Shown here: piece after piece, positions 42,956-52,085 of the stretch
Numbering within the stretch: the stretch's first letter is position 1
Layout: every line of letters starts with the position of its first letter
Assembly: GCF_009905605.1 (NCBI RefSeq)
Contig: NZ_JAAAKZ010000004.1
Span: forward strand, 310,001 to 374,000
Direction: 5' to 3'
Source: Runella sp. CRIBMP
GTDB taxonomy: Bacteria > Bacteroidota > Bacteroidia > Cytophagales > Spirosomataceae
Length of the DNA stretch: 64,000 nt
The notes under the pieces: generated by a model
What the model was told of the DNA's origin: nothing
Seen by the model: the letters and a program-made list of their open reading frames with translations, nothing else
Database searches by the model: none
Made by a program: the position numbers and the translations under genes

Positions 42956-44596
42956 TTGAAGAGAAGAGATTTCATGCAACTGTCGGGCATGGGATTTGGC
43001 GCAATGATGTTGCCCAATATCCCGATTGTGGGGAATTCAGTTTCTCCCGAAGCCCTATTGGAAGGCGGCATTGATGTAGCCCTCAAAAAGCGTCTGGCCG
43101 ACGCTGCCCTCAACGCCGCCAAATCCAAAGGCGCTACTTACACCGATGTACGGATTGGCCGTTATCTGCGTCAATTTGTGATTACCCGCGAAGACAAAGT
43201 ACAAAACATCGTCAACACTGAATCTTATGGGGTTGGCGTTCGGGTCATTGCCAATGGCTGCTGGGGATTTGCGGCGGTGGTAGACGCCAAAACCGAAGAA
43301 GATACCGCCAGAGCGGCCGAAGAAGCTGTGGCCATTGCCAAAGCCAATGCTCGATTGATGAAGCAACCGGTGCAATTGGCTCCTCAAAAAGGCTACGGTG
43401 AAGTAAGTTGGAAAGCGCCCATCGAACGTAATTCATTTGAAGTACCCATCAAAGAAAAAGTGGATTTGCTGTTGGGTGTCAACGATGCTGCTCTAAAAAA
43501 CGGCGCTAATTACGTGAACTCGGTGTTGTTTATGGTTAATGAACAAAAATACTTTGCTTCTTCCGACGGTTCTTACATTGATCAGGACATTCACCGGATT
43601 TGGCCTATTTTTTCGGTGACCACCATCGATCCCAAAACGGGTAAATTTGAAACGCGTCAGGCGTTGAGCGCCCCCGTTGGAATGGGTTACGAATACCTAC
43701 AAACCAACCCTAAAGACAAAGTAACGGGCATTACTACCCGCTACAATAAGGGCTATGATATGCTGGAAGATGTGATTTCGGCGGCCAAACAAACCAAAGA
43801 AAAACTCGCGGCCAAATCGGTGGAAGCAGGCAAATATGATTTGGTGTTAGACCCGTCTCACCTGTGGCTAACCATTCACGAATCGGTAGGGCACCCGCTC
43901 GAACTCGACCGTGTGTTGGGTTATGAGGCCAATTTTGCAGGAACCAGTTTTGCTACCTTGGATAAATGGCAGAGCAAAAACTTCAATTATGGAAGCAAAG
44001 AAGTAAATCTCTTTGCTGATAAAACCCAAGTAGGCTCGTTAGGGGCCGTTGGTTGGGACGACGAAGGCGTGAAAACCAAGCAATGGGATTTGGTAAAAGA
44101 AGGAACGTTGGTCAATTATCAGGCCATTCGTGACCAAGTACACATCATCGGAGAAAAAGAATCACAGGGCTGTTGCTACGCCGACAGTTGGGGCTCGGTG
44201 CAGTTTCAGCGCATGGCCAATGTTTCTTTGGCGGCGGGAAAAACGCCCCTCTCGGTCAGTGAAATGATTAAGGATGTAAAAAAAGGAATTTATATTATTG
44301 GAGACGGTTCGTTTTCAATTGACCAGCAGCGCTATAATTTCCAGTTTGGCGGTCAGTTGTACTACGAAATCAAGGACGGTCAAATTGCGGGAATGCTCAA
44401 AGATGTGGCATACCAGTCAAATACTCAGGAGTTCTGGAATTCTTGCGTGAAAGTGTGCGACGAGCGAGATTATCGTTTGGGTGGTTCATTCTTTGACGGA
44501 AAAGGCCAGCCGCAGCAAGTCAGTGCGGTATCGCATGGTAGCTCAACGGCCCGTTTTAACGGTGTAAACGTCATTAACACCGCCCGTAAAATTTAA
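42956..44596 (+). CDS. TldD-family metalloprotease, copy 2, TTG start
   Basis: A 546-residue paralogue of the gene at 39720, alignable over its whole length. It begins with TTG, read as MKRRDFMQLSGMGFGAMMLP, again a twin-Arg plus hydrophobic start; no ATG lies upstream in frame at a useful place. The zinc motif is kept (His308-Glu309-SVG-His313), as are CYADSWGSVQFQRM and WNSCVKVCDERDYRLGGSFF. Differences from copy 1 concentrate in the N-terminal third and in the segment around PKDKVTGITTRYNKGYD. Its TldE-type partner is 38 bases downstream. The 253-base gap before it shows no full promoter consensus. Confidence 0.92.
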   Translation: MKRRDFMQLSGMGFGAMMLPNIPIVGNSVSPEALLEGGIDVALKKRLADAALNAAKSKGATYTDVRIGRYLRQFVITREDKVQNIVNTESYGVGVRVIANGCWGFAAVVDAKTEEDTARAAEEAVAIAKANARLMKQPVQLAPQKGYGEVSWKAPIERNSFEVPIKEKVDLLLGVNDAALKNGANYVNSVLFMVNEQKYFASSDGSYIDQDIHRIWPIFSVTTIDPKTGKFETRQALSAPVGMGYEYLQTNPKDKVTGITTRYNKGYDMLEDVISAAKQTKEKLAAKSVEAGKYDLVLDPSHLWLTIHESVGHPLELDRVLGYEANFAGTSFATLDKWQSKNFNYGSKEVNLFADKTQVGSLGAVGWDDEGVKTKQWDLVKEGTLVNYQAIRDQVHIIGEKESQGCCYADSWGSVQFQRMANVSLAAGKTPLSVSEMIKDVKKGIYIIGDGSFSIDQQRYNFQFGGQLYYEIKDGQIAGMLKDVAYQSNTQEFWNSCVKVCDERDYRLGGSFFDGKGQPQQVSAVSHGSSTARFNGVNVINTARKI

Positions 44597-44633
44597 GCAT
44601 TGACCTTATCTCCAACAATTAACATCAAAAAAA

Positions 44634-45971
44634 ATGGCAGTTATATTAACTGAAGAGGAAGCCAAGGCCTTGCTACAAAAGGTGTTGAGCTTTTCAAAAG
44701 CGGATGAATGTGAAGTGAATCTGCTGGGCGAAATACGCGGAAACCTGCGCTATGCCCGAAACGAAGTTTCCACCAGTGGAGCCATGACCAACAAAGATAT
44801 TTCGGTCCAATCGTCTTTCGGCAAAAAAGTAGGTGTGGCTTCTATTGATGAATTTGACGATGCCTCGCTCGAAAAAGTGGTGCGCCGCTCTGAAGAATTA
44901 GCCCGACTTGCGCCCGAAAACCCCGAACACGTGGGCGTCATGGAGCCGCAGCAATACATTAAATCCAACGGTTATTTTGAATCTACCGCCAGCATCACCC
45001 CCGACAAGCGGGCCGAAGCAGTAGCGAAAAGCCTCGAATTGTCGAGCAAACAGGGCCTTGCAGCGGCGGGATTTTTGGAAGATCGTAAAGGGTTTACCGC
45101 CATGATGAATTCGAAAGGGCTGTTTGCGTATTACAAAAATACCAACGTTAACTTTTCACTTACGGTCAGAACAGACGACGGAACAGGCTCGGGTTACGTA
45201 GCCAAAGGGTATAATGATTTCAATAAACTGGATACGGCGGCGGCTACCAAAATTGCCGTTCAAAAATCGTTGGCTTCCAAAGGAGCAAAGGCGCTTGAGC
45301 CTGGAAAATACACCGTGATTTTAGAGCCAACGGCGGCGTCGGTATTGCTCGAAAGTATCTTTTTTGGAATGGATGCCCGCAGTGCTGACGAAGGCCGCTC
45401 GTTCTTCAGCAAGCCTGGAGGAAAAACCAAGCTAGGGGAAAAGATTGTAGACGAGCGTGTTACGTTTTATTCTGACCCAACGCATCCTGATTTACCCGCG
45501 GCTGCATGGTCGGGAGATGGACAGCCGCAGGCCAAAACGCTTTGGATTGATAAAGGGGTTGTGAAAAACCTTTCTTACTCTCGTTTTTGGGCGCAAAAAA
45601 AAGGGGTAAAACCCGTTCCAAACCCCAATAATATGATTATGGAAGGAGGAACGGCGACTTTGGACGAGATGATAAAAAGTACCAAACGCGGTATCTTGGT
45701 CACCAAACTCTGGTACATCCGTCCCGTAGACCCTCAAACACTTTTGTTGACGGGGCTCACCCGCGACGGGACATTTTATATCGAAGATGGTAAAATTAAA
45801 TATCCGATCAAAAACTTCCGTTTCAACGAAAGTCCAATCATCATGCTGAATAATCTTGAAACCTTAGGGATTCCAGAGCGAGTGGTTAGTACGGAATCAG
45901 ACCTAAATTATATCTTGCCACCGATGAAAATCAGGGAGTTTACATTTTCATCCCTTTCCGACGCGGTATAA
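44634..45971 (+). CDS. TldE/PmbA-family protein, copy 2
   Basis: A 445-residue paralogue of the gene at 41386 and presumed partner of TldD copy 2. Shared landmarks: LRYARNEVSTSGAMTNKDIS, RLAPENPEHVGVMEPQQYIK, LAAAGFLEDRKGFTAMMNSK, KYTVILEPTAASVLLESIFF and VDPQTLLLTGLTRDGTFYIE. The C-terminus carries a short insertion (STESDLNYIL) before PPMKIREFTFSSLSDAV, which copy 1 lacks. No zinc motif and no signal peptide. The gene is followed within two bases by a strong stem-loop that separates it from the MoxR/BatA operon. Confidence 0.9.
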   Translation: MAVILTEEEAKALLQKVLSFSKADECEVNLLGEIRGNLRYARNEVSTSGAMTNKDISVQSSFGKKVGVASIDEFDDASLEKVVRRSEELARLAPENPEHVGVMEPQQYIKSNGYFESTASITPDKRAEAVAKSLELSSKQGLAAAGFLEDRKGFTAMMNSKGLFAYYKNTNVNFSLTVRTDDGTGSGYVAKGYNDFNKLDTAAATKIAVQKSLASKGAKALEPGKYTVILEPTAASVLLESIFFGMDARSADEGRSFFSKPGGKTKLGEKIVDERVTFYSDPTHPDLPAAAWSGDGQPQAKTLWIDKGVVKNLSYSRFWAQKKGVKPVPNPNNMIMEGGTATLDEMIKSTKRGILVTKLWYIRPVDPQTLLLTGLTRDGTFYIEDGKIKYPIKNFRFNESPIIMLNNLETLGIPERVVSTESDLNYILPPMKIREFTFSSLSDAV

Positions 45972-45972
45972 T

Positions 45973-46018
45973 CTTAGGGCTGCGGCCCGTGACCACCGTT
46001 GCGGGCCACAGCCCTAAG
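45973..46018 (+). terminator. 17-bp stem-loop between tldE copy 2 and the MoxR operon
   Basis: CTTAGGGCTGCGGCCCG (45973-45989) pairs with CGGGCCACAGCCCTAAG (46002-46018) with one G-T and a 12-base loop, starting one base after the tldE stop codon. T-rich sequence (TTTAATCTTTT) follows. Confidence 0.7.
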
Positions 46019-46036
46019 GTTTAATCTTTTCCACGC

Positions 46037-46654
46037 ATGAGACCATTTTTTTTTACCCGAATTCAATATGCTTCGGGAGATTGGGACACCGACCAACGGA
46101 TGCCTTCCAATCTCCTCAATTCGTTGGTAGAGTATACCACAATTCCGATTGATGAAAAAGAAAAAATTGTGCAATTGATGGGTACTGAGTTGTTTAGAAG
46201 CCCTTTCTGTTATTTGAGCGGCCATAAATTGGTAGAATTTTCCACTCTGGAACGCGACCATTTTAAAAAATACGTTGAAAACGGGGGTTTTGTGTTTGTG
46301 GATGATTGTAATCACGACATCGACGGGCTGTTTGCCAAGTCGTTTGAGCAGGAAATGGCGCGCACTTTTGGGCCGAAGGCCTTACAGAAAATCCCCAACG
46401 ACCATCCCATTTATCATTCGTTTTTTCATTTTGAAGGCCCGCCAACAACGAGTTTTGAACTCAACGGCTGGGGCGATGATTTGGTCCATGATTACTTGAA
46501 AGCTATTGAAGTCAACGGCCGAATTGGGGTTTTGTACAGCAATAAAGATTACGGCTGCGAGTGGGATTATGATTTTAGAAATAAGCGATGGTTGGCCGAA
46601 GACAATACAAAATTTGGAGTAAACATTATTAGTTACGCATTAACAACCGTTTAA
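46037..46654 (+). CDS. DUF4159 domain protein
   Basis: A 205-residue DUF4159 protein, a family of class I glutamine-amidotransferase-like or VWA-associated fold that accompanies MoxR/BatA operons. It shows the family start FTRIQYASGDWDTDQRMPSN, LFRSPFCYLSGHKLVEFS, and GFVFVDDCNHDIDGLFAKSF, and ends with the block KDYGCEWDYDFRNKRWLAEDN. No signal peptide is present (relatives often have one), so this copy is probably cytoplasmic. The MoxR gene starts 3 bases after its stop. Exact role unknown. Confidence 0.85.
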   Translation: MRPFFFTRIQYASGDWDTDQRMPSNLLNSLVEYTTIPIDEKEKIVQLMGTELFRSPFCYLSGHKLVEFSTLERDHFKKYVENGGFVFVDDCNHDIDGLFAKSFEQEMARTFGPKALQKIPNDHPIYHSFFHFEGPPTTSFELNGWGDDLVHDYLKAIEVNGRIGVLYSNKDYGCEWDYDFRNKRWLAEDNTKFGVNIISYALTTV

Positions 46655-46657
46655 GCA

Positions 46658-47635
46658 TTGGAAACGCAGGACTTAACCCACTATAAAACACTGGTATCTA
46701 AGCTACCACACCTGAAAAAAGAGATTGCCAAAGTGATCGTCGGGCAAGAGGAAGTAATCAATGAAATCCTGATTTCTTTACTCGCTGGCGGACATTGTTT
46801 GCTGGAAGGCGTGCCCGGATTGGCCAAAACACTCATGGTAAAAACGATGGCCGAAGCCCTAGAAATGAAATTTAAACGGGTGCAGTTTACCCCAGATTTA
46901 ATGCCAGGCGACATCATCGGTACCGAAATTTTGGAGGAAGACCACGAGACGGGCAAAAAGTTTTTTAAGTTTAACCAAGGACCCATTTTTGCCAACATCG
47001 TTTTGGCCGATGAAATCAATCGTACGCCGCCCAAAACGCAGGCAGCGTTGTTGGAAGCAATGCAGGAATACAAAGTGACGTATGCGGGTATGAATTACGA
47101 TTTACCGCGCCCGTTTTTGATTATTGCCACCCAAAACCCTATCGAACAGGCGGGTACTTACCCCTTGCCCGAAGCGCAACTTGACCGTTTTTTGTTGTAT
47201 ATCAAGTTGGGCTATCCGTCCGAACAGGAGGAATTGGATGTGTTGAAAAATACCACGGGTTTTGGCAGTCAAAGCCTGCAAACCATTCTTACGGACCAAG
47301 AAATTATTGATTTACAAAAACTGACGCGTCAGGTTCATATCAGTGATGAATTGATTGTAAAAGTGAATCAATTGGTCCGTTCCACGCGTCCCGATACTAC
47401 TTCATCTGCCTTTGTCAAAAAATGGTGCGGATGGGGGGCAGGCCCACGGGCGGGGCAAGCGTTGATTCTCTGCGCTAAGGCCCGGGCGGTATTAAACCAA
47501 CGGTTTTCGGTTATCCCCGAAGACATTCAAATATTGGCGTACCCCGTATTGCGTCACCGTATCTCGCTCAATTTTAGGGCTGAAGCTGAGAATATTACAA
47601 CGGATGATGTGGTGGCAGAACTGTTGAAAGGATAG
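46658..47635 (+). CDS. MoxR-family AAA+ ATPase
   Basis: A 325-residue MoxR ATPase starting with TTG ([15 protein letters not shown]), three bases after the DUF4159 stop. Walker A is [13 protein letters not shown], Walker [26 protein letters not shown], and the sensor region [22 protein letters not shown] is intact. The DUF58 gene follows after two bases, the most widespread MoxR partner. In the studied members of this group the ATPase acts on DUF58/VWA/BatA proteins in envelope stress tolerance or enzyme maturation; which applies here is not known. It is clearly distinct from the MoxR at 33158. Confidence 0.94.
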   Translation: METQDLTHYKTLVSKLPHLKKEIAKVIVGQEEVINEILISLLAGGHCLLEGVPGLAKTLMVKTMAEALEMKFKRVQFTPDLMPGDIIGTEILEEDHETGKKFFKFNQGPIFANIVLADEINRTPPKTQAALLEAMQEYKVTYAGMNYDLPRPFLIIATQNPIEQAGTYPLPEAQLDRFLLYIKLGYPSEQEELDVLKNTTGFGSQSLQTILTDQEIIDLQKLTRQVHISDELIVKVNQLVRSTRPDTTSSAFVKKWCGWGAGPRAGQALILCAKARAVLNQRFSVIPEDIQILAYPVLRHRISLNFRAEAENITTDDVVAELLKG

Positions 47636-47637
47636 CC

Positions 47638-48498
47638 ATGCTCACCACCGAACTCATTAAACTAAATAACCTTCAAATCGCGGGTAAACTGGTCAGTGAA
47701 GAGCTGATGTTGGGGATCCATGGCAGTAAACGGTCGGGGATTGGGATTGAATTTGAGCAATATCGCCACTACGAACCCGGCGACGACCCAAAACGCATCG
47801 ACTGGAAACTCTACGCCCGTACCCAAAAACATTTGGTACGAGAATCTGCCACGGAAAGCAATTTCCATATTCGGTTTGTATTGGACTTGTCGGGGTCGAT
47901 GAATTATGCCGAAAAAAATATCAGTCGTCTAAATTATTGCAAGATTTTGCTGGCGTCGTTGGCCTATTTGGGTTACCGACAAAGCGACCAGATGAGTTTG
48001 TATGCCTTGCAAAACGGAGACTTAGAGACCCTCGTTCCCGCAGGAAAGCAGGCTTTTCAACGGATTTTGTACGAGTTGGAAAAAGCTGAAGCAACGGGAA
48101 TGTGGCAGAACGAGCATCCTAAATTTCCGCATTTTCAGCAAAAGCAGAAAGAGTTGTTTGTATTTGTGTCTGATTTTCTGCAAGTGGATGATGAATGGAT
48201 GAAACTCATTCAGAGCGTAGCCAATCCGCGTCGCGAAATCCTTATTTTTCAAGTACTTGGTGCCGAAGAATTGCAATTTAACCTGAATGGTTTTTATCGT
48301 TTCAAGGATTTGGAGACGGGAAAAGAAATGGAACTCGAAGCATCTACTATCAAAGAAGAGGTTCAAAAAAAAGCCGCCGCCTACTTGGCTAATTTAGACG
48401 AAGCCTTACAAATCCCGCACGTACATTTAGTTCGAACTACTTTGCACGAATCCATTGCGTCGGCGATTTCAGAGGCGTTGAGAATGAGAAAAGTTTGA
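47638..48498 (+). CDS. DUF58 domain protein
   Basis: A 286-residue protein of the DUF58 family, which has a VWA-like fold. Landmarks are GIHGSKRSGIGIEFEQYRHY followed by EPGDDPKRIDWKLYART, the family hallmark, and FVLDLSGSMNYAEK, a DxSxS MIDAS metal site. No transmembrane segment is visible. It starts two bases after MoxR and is separated from the BatA-type gene by 94 bases that contain a repeated TGAATTGTCCT (48510 and 48548). Probably the direct client of the MoxR ATPase. Confidence 0.92.
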   Translation: MLTTELIKLNNLQIAGKLVSEELMLGIHGSKRSGIGIEFEQYRHYEPGDDPKRIDWKLYARTQKHLVRESATESNFHIRFVLDLSGSMNYAEKNISRLNYCKILLASLAYLGYRQSDQMSLYALQNGDLETLVPAGKQAFQRILYELEKAEATGMWQNEHPKFPHFQQKQKELFVFVSDFLQVDDEWMKLIQSVANPRREILIFQVLGAEELQFNLNGFYRFKDLETGKEMELEASTIKEEVQKKAAAYLANLDEALQIPHVHLVRTTLHESIASAISEALRMRKV

Positions 48499-48592
48499 TG
48501 ATAAATTTCTGAATTGTCCTGTTGTTGAGAATAAGGAAGATATTTTTTGAATTGTCCTTTCCTTTAGGGCAGGAAACATAAAAATAAGATAA

Positions 48593-49813
48593 ATGGAATT
48601 TTTAAACCCTTTGATGTTGTGGGGCAGTTTGGCGGTTGGCATTCCTATCGCCCTTCATTTTTGGCATCAGAAAAAGGGGCAATTGCTTAATTGGGCGGCT
48701 ACGCAGTGGCTGACGGAGAAGGACTTACAACCCTCACGAGGGATTCGCCTAGACAATGTGTTGTTGTTGATAATCAGATGTTTATTGGTAGTTTTGTTGG
48801 CTTTGCTGTTGGCAAAACCCATCCTGCATTGGTATACAAGCACTCAAAGCCCTCAAAAAATCCACTTGGTACAACTGAATCCTTTGGTGGTCGACAATTT
48901 TAAATTTGAACTGGAAGAGGCCCTCAAAAAAGGGGAAAAAATATATAAAATGGGGGCAGCATTGGAGTCATTGAACGACATAACCTCCCTGACCTATTCT
49001 GGTGCGATACATCCGTTGGAATTACAAACGAGTATCAATAAAGCCAATGAATTGAATCGGGAAGTGCGAACTAAGCAATTTGAGATTTATTTGGTTAATA
49101 GTCAGGGGTTAAGTCAAGTGCCAAACATCTTTGTGCCGGGGACGTTCACCCTACATTCCATCGTGGATACGTTCTCAAAAACACCCAAACCCTACTTGGA
49201 ATTTGCAGGCAAACATAAGTTGTTTGTCAATCAAGCCAATCAATTGACGGTTGCGGCTGTGTTACCTCCTAATGAAAAATTTGAATCACAGCCTCTCCCA
49301 AACAATGTGGTAAATGTATGGGTTGCCCTTGATAATAAAGCCGAAAAGCAGGCTATTCAGGCTGCGTTGAAAGCATTGACGGATGTGTACCAAATAGCGT
49401 TTTCGATTGACGAAAAATTAAATTCGCAAAAACAGTACGACTGGGTTTTTATGGATAATAAACTGCCGCTTGATGTAAAAGTTTTTTCCACCCAAACGCG
49501 TTTTATTTTTTCGGAGGCAAACCACATTCCGATAAATGGAGAGTGGAAAACGGCGCAATTTTCGGGGGAAATGTTTACAAACGGGCGACTCCCCGAGTGG
49601 TTGGGTGAAGTATTGGTGAGTCATTTTCAGCTAAATCCTTCTTCAAAACCATTAAGCGATCAGCAAATTAAGAACCTGTTTAAAACGCTATATATTAATG
49701 GTCAATATGCTGTAAATCAGACAGAAGGGGGACGGTTTTCGAAATGGATTTTTTTGTTTTTTATCATTTTGTTGGGTATTGAACGTTGGTTAGCCATCCA
49801 AAAAAACGCATGA
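48593..49813 (+). CDS. BatA-type N-terminal double-transmembrane domain protein
   Basis: A 406-residue membrane protein whose first 80 residues match the BatA/N-terminal double-transmembrane domain: FLNPLMLWGSLAVGIPIALH, FWHQKKGQLLNWAATQWL, then LDNVLLLIIRCLLVVLLALL. The middle is periplasmic and of unknown fold. A last hydrophobic helix lies at the C-terminus (WIFLFFIILLGIERWLAI). It lacks the VWA domain of classical BatA. The stop overlaps the start of the following gene (ATGA), indicating coupling. Role in the MoxR operon is probably as a membrane scaffold. Confidence 0.85.
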   Translation: MEFLNPLMLWGSLAVGIPIALHFWHQKKGQLLNWAATQWLTEKDLQPSRGIRLDNVLLLIIRCLLVVLLALLLAKPILHWYTSTQSPQKIHLVQLNPLVVDNFKFELEEALKKGEKIYKMGAALESLNDITSLTYSGAIHPLELQTSINKANELNREVRTKQFEIYLVNSQGLSQVPNIFVPGTFTLHSIVDTFSKTPKPYLEFAGKHKLFVNQANQLTVAAVLPPNEKFESQPLPNNVVNVWVALDNKAEKQAIQAALKALTDVYQIAFSIDEKLNSQKQYDWVFMDNKLPLDVKVFSTQTRFIFSEANHIPINGEWKTAQFSGEMFTNGRLPEWLGEVLVSHFQLNPSSKPLSDQQIKNLFKTLYINGQYAVNQTEGGRFSKWIFLFFIILLGIERWLAIQKNA

Positions 49814-52032
49814 ATCAACTCCATAAAATCATCACTTGGGTAACTTACCAACTCTACGCTGGCGCTTTGCTGACGAGTGTGCTGCTGGCGGGTTCGACTT
49901 TTTTAGTGGTTTCGTTGGTCGCATCCACGGTCATGGTGCCTGCGCTTGCGGCTTTGGCCGTATTTGTGGTGAGCGCGTACTGGAAAGGGCTTTTTCAAAG
50001 CAAACGAGCCGAGGCGATTCAACTCATTCATCAGAACCTCCGTGATACCGAGTATAGCCTTCAACTACTTGAAATAGAGCGACCTAATATCGCGCAGCAG
50101 TTACAATTGGAACGTTTAGCCGAAAAAATTCAAGGTCAGAAAACACCCCGTGTTTTGCCGTCTCATTGGTGGATTTTTGTGGCCCTATTTTTAGTTTGTC
50201 TGGGGTTGCGGTTTGGATTACCATTACTAAAAAAAGACAAATTTAAGGACTTAGTTGAAGAAGTTACAAAAGGACAAATCCTTGAAAATCAAGTAGTAAT
50301 TCCTTCGTTGGTTTCCGCCAAACTGATTGTTACTCCGCCCGCTTACACTAAGCTGCCTATTCGGGAAGGAACGGATTTGAACGCATCTTCTATCAGTGGT
50401 TCGGAGTTGATATGGCAAGTGTCGTTTAGTCATTCGCAAAATGTGGCGATTAAATTAACCAATAACCGAGGAGAAGAACTTCCCTTTAAAAAAGTAGGGG
50501 ATCAATTTGAATACCGCGACCAATTGTACAACTCAGGATTGTACGGTATCAAGGCGTATTGGAAAGACTCATTGGTCTATCAATCAGACTATTATCGCCT
50601 AGAAGCTATTCCAGATTTGGCCCCCAAGATTGAGCCTGCCTCTAAAGAATTATACCAATATCATTTCTTGAAAGACCCTAAAACCCTTCAGATTTCGGCC
50701 AAAATATCTGATGATTTTGCGGTCCAACAGGCGTTTATCGTGGCTACGGTGGCCAGAGGTTCGGGTGAAAATGTGAAATTTAGGGAAGTGAAATTGGGCA
50801 TTGGTCAAGCCAATTTTAAGGAAACAAATATCGTCAAAAACATTGATCTAAAAGCCCTCAATTTTACACCCGGCGATGAATTGTATTATTATTGGGCGGC
50901 GATTGATAACAAACGTCCCGAGCCAAACTATTCAAAGTCAGATACTTATTTCGTGGTATACAAAGATACCGCCAACGTGGAAGAATCAGAATTGGCGACC
51001 ATGGCGATGAATATTTTGCCCGAATATTTTAGAAGCCAGCGGCAAATTATCATTGATACTGAGAAGTTGATTGCCAAACGAAAGAAATTGGCGGCCAAAG
51101 AATTTAACAGCACTTCCAACGAAATCGGATTTGACCAAAAAGCCCTTCGTTTGCGCTATGGACAATATTTGGGTGAAGAATTTGAGAATTCTATCGGCGG
51201 AGGCAATGCCTTGCCCAAAGATAATGATGGCGATGCCGTTGTGGGGTTTGCTTTATTGCATGGTTTTGTACATGCCCATGATACAGGAGAACCGGGGGGC
51301 GAATCGGGCGGAAATTCGCACGAGGGGCATAACCACGGCGGAGGCGGAAAGAGCGAAACAGAAGAAAAAGACCCCGTAGCTTCGATTTTGGAAGAATATG
51401 TTCACTCCCACGATGATGGAGAAGCCAATACGTTTTATGAACAATCAACGCGCTCACTCTTGAAAATGGCGTTGGAACAGATGTGGCAGTCGGAACTGCA
51501 TCTGCGGTTGTATGAGCCAGAAAAGGCCATTCCGTTTGAGAAAAAAGCCTTGGAATACTTGAAATCCGCGCAGCACCGAGCACGGACCTTTGTTAAAAAA
51601 ACGAGTTATGACCCGCCACCCATCAAAGAAAGTGAAAAGCGCCTGACAGGAGAGTTGAAAAACTACAATGAAGCGTATCGGAGCGAAAAAAACTATTCCC
51701 AACAGCAAGTCGAACGGTTGGTTTCGGAGGTGTTGGGGATTGTAGAGGAGTCTGAAAATCAAAAACTTAAAGGGGGGCAAAAACAAAAAGTACTCGAATT
51801 GGGTAATTTATTGACCTCAAAAGTGATGAATAGCCAGTTGTCAAACTGGTCGATTTTAAGTTCATTACAGAAACTTGCAAACGATAAACCCCTCACCGAA
51901 ACGGAGAAAAAAAACTTAGAAACCAAGCTTTATCAATTGATTGGCGGTTCGTTGCCAGCCCGCGAAAATGCCGCGCCGTCATCGTATTCAAGCGATAAAA
52001 AACTGGAGAAGGCTTTCTGGAAAAGTCTGTAA
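49810..52032 (+). CDS. large DUF4175-like membrane protein with His-rich insert
   Basis: A 740-residue protein starting at the ATG overlapping the previous stop. Two N-terminal membrane helices (LLTSVLLAGSTFLVVSLV and a following one) and a third near residue 120 (WWIFVALFLVCLGLRFGL) precede a long extracytoplasmic part with VTPPAYTKLPIREGTDLNAS, as in DUF4175-type proteins of these operons, and coiled-coil-like C-terminal segments. About residues 480-545 form a His/Gly/Glu-rich stretch (FVHAHDTGEPGGESGGNSHE, GHNHGGGGKSE, EEYVHSHDDGE) that looks metal-binding. It ends the operon, before a bidirectional stem-loop. The family label is from general layout and moderately sure. Confidence 0.75.
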   Translation: MNQLHKIITWVTYQLYAGALLTSVLLAGSTFLVVSLVASTVMVPALAALAVFVVSAYWKGLFQSKRAEAIQLIHQNLRDTEYSLQLLEIERPNIAQQLQLERLAEKIQGQKTPRVLPSHWWIFVALFLVCLGLRFGLPLLKKDKFKDLVEEVTKGQILENQVVIPSLVSAKLIVTPPAYTKLPIREGTDLNASSISGSELIWQVSFSHSQNVAIKLTNNRGEELPFKKVGDQFEYRDQLYNSGLYGIKAYWKDSLVYQSDYYRLEAIPDLAPKIEPASKELYQYHFLKDPKTLQISAKISDDFAVQQAFIVATVARGSGENVKFREVKLGIGQANFKETNIVKNIDLKALNFTPGDELYYYWAAIDNKRPEPNYSKSDTYFVVYKDTANVEESELATMAMNILPEYFRSQRQIIIDTEKLIAKRKKLAAKEFNSTSNEIGFDQKALRLRYGQYLGEEFENSIGGGNALPKDNDGDAVVGFALLHGFVHAHDTGEPGGESGGNSHEGHNHGGGGKSETEEKDPVASILEEYVHSHDDGEANTFYEQSTRSLLKMALEQMWQSELHLRLYEPEKAIPFEKKALEYLKSAQHRARTFVKKTSYDPPPIKESEKRLTGELKNYNEAYRSEKNYSQQQVERLVSEVLGIVEESENQKLKGGQKQKVLELGNLLTSKVMNSQLSNWSILSSLQKLANDKPLTETEKKNLETKLYQLIGGSLPARENAAPSSYSSDKKLEKAFWKSL

Positions 52033-52043
52033 ATAAGCTTTTT

Positions 52044-52084
52044 ATCTTTCCCACGCCGCGAGTTTTTAGCGGCGTGGGAAAGAT
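52044..52084. terminator. bidirectional 16-bp stem-loop between convergent genes
   Basis: ATCTTTCCCACGCCGC (52044-52059) pairs perfectly with GCGGCGTGGGAAAGAT (52069-52084) around a nine-base loop. It lies between the stop of the plus-strand operon and, one base away, the stop of the minus-strand MetE-like gene. Confidence 0.7.
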
Positions 52085-52085
52085 T

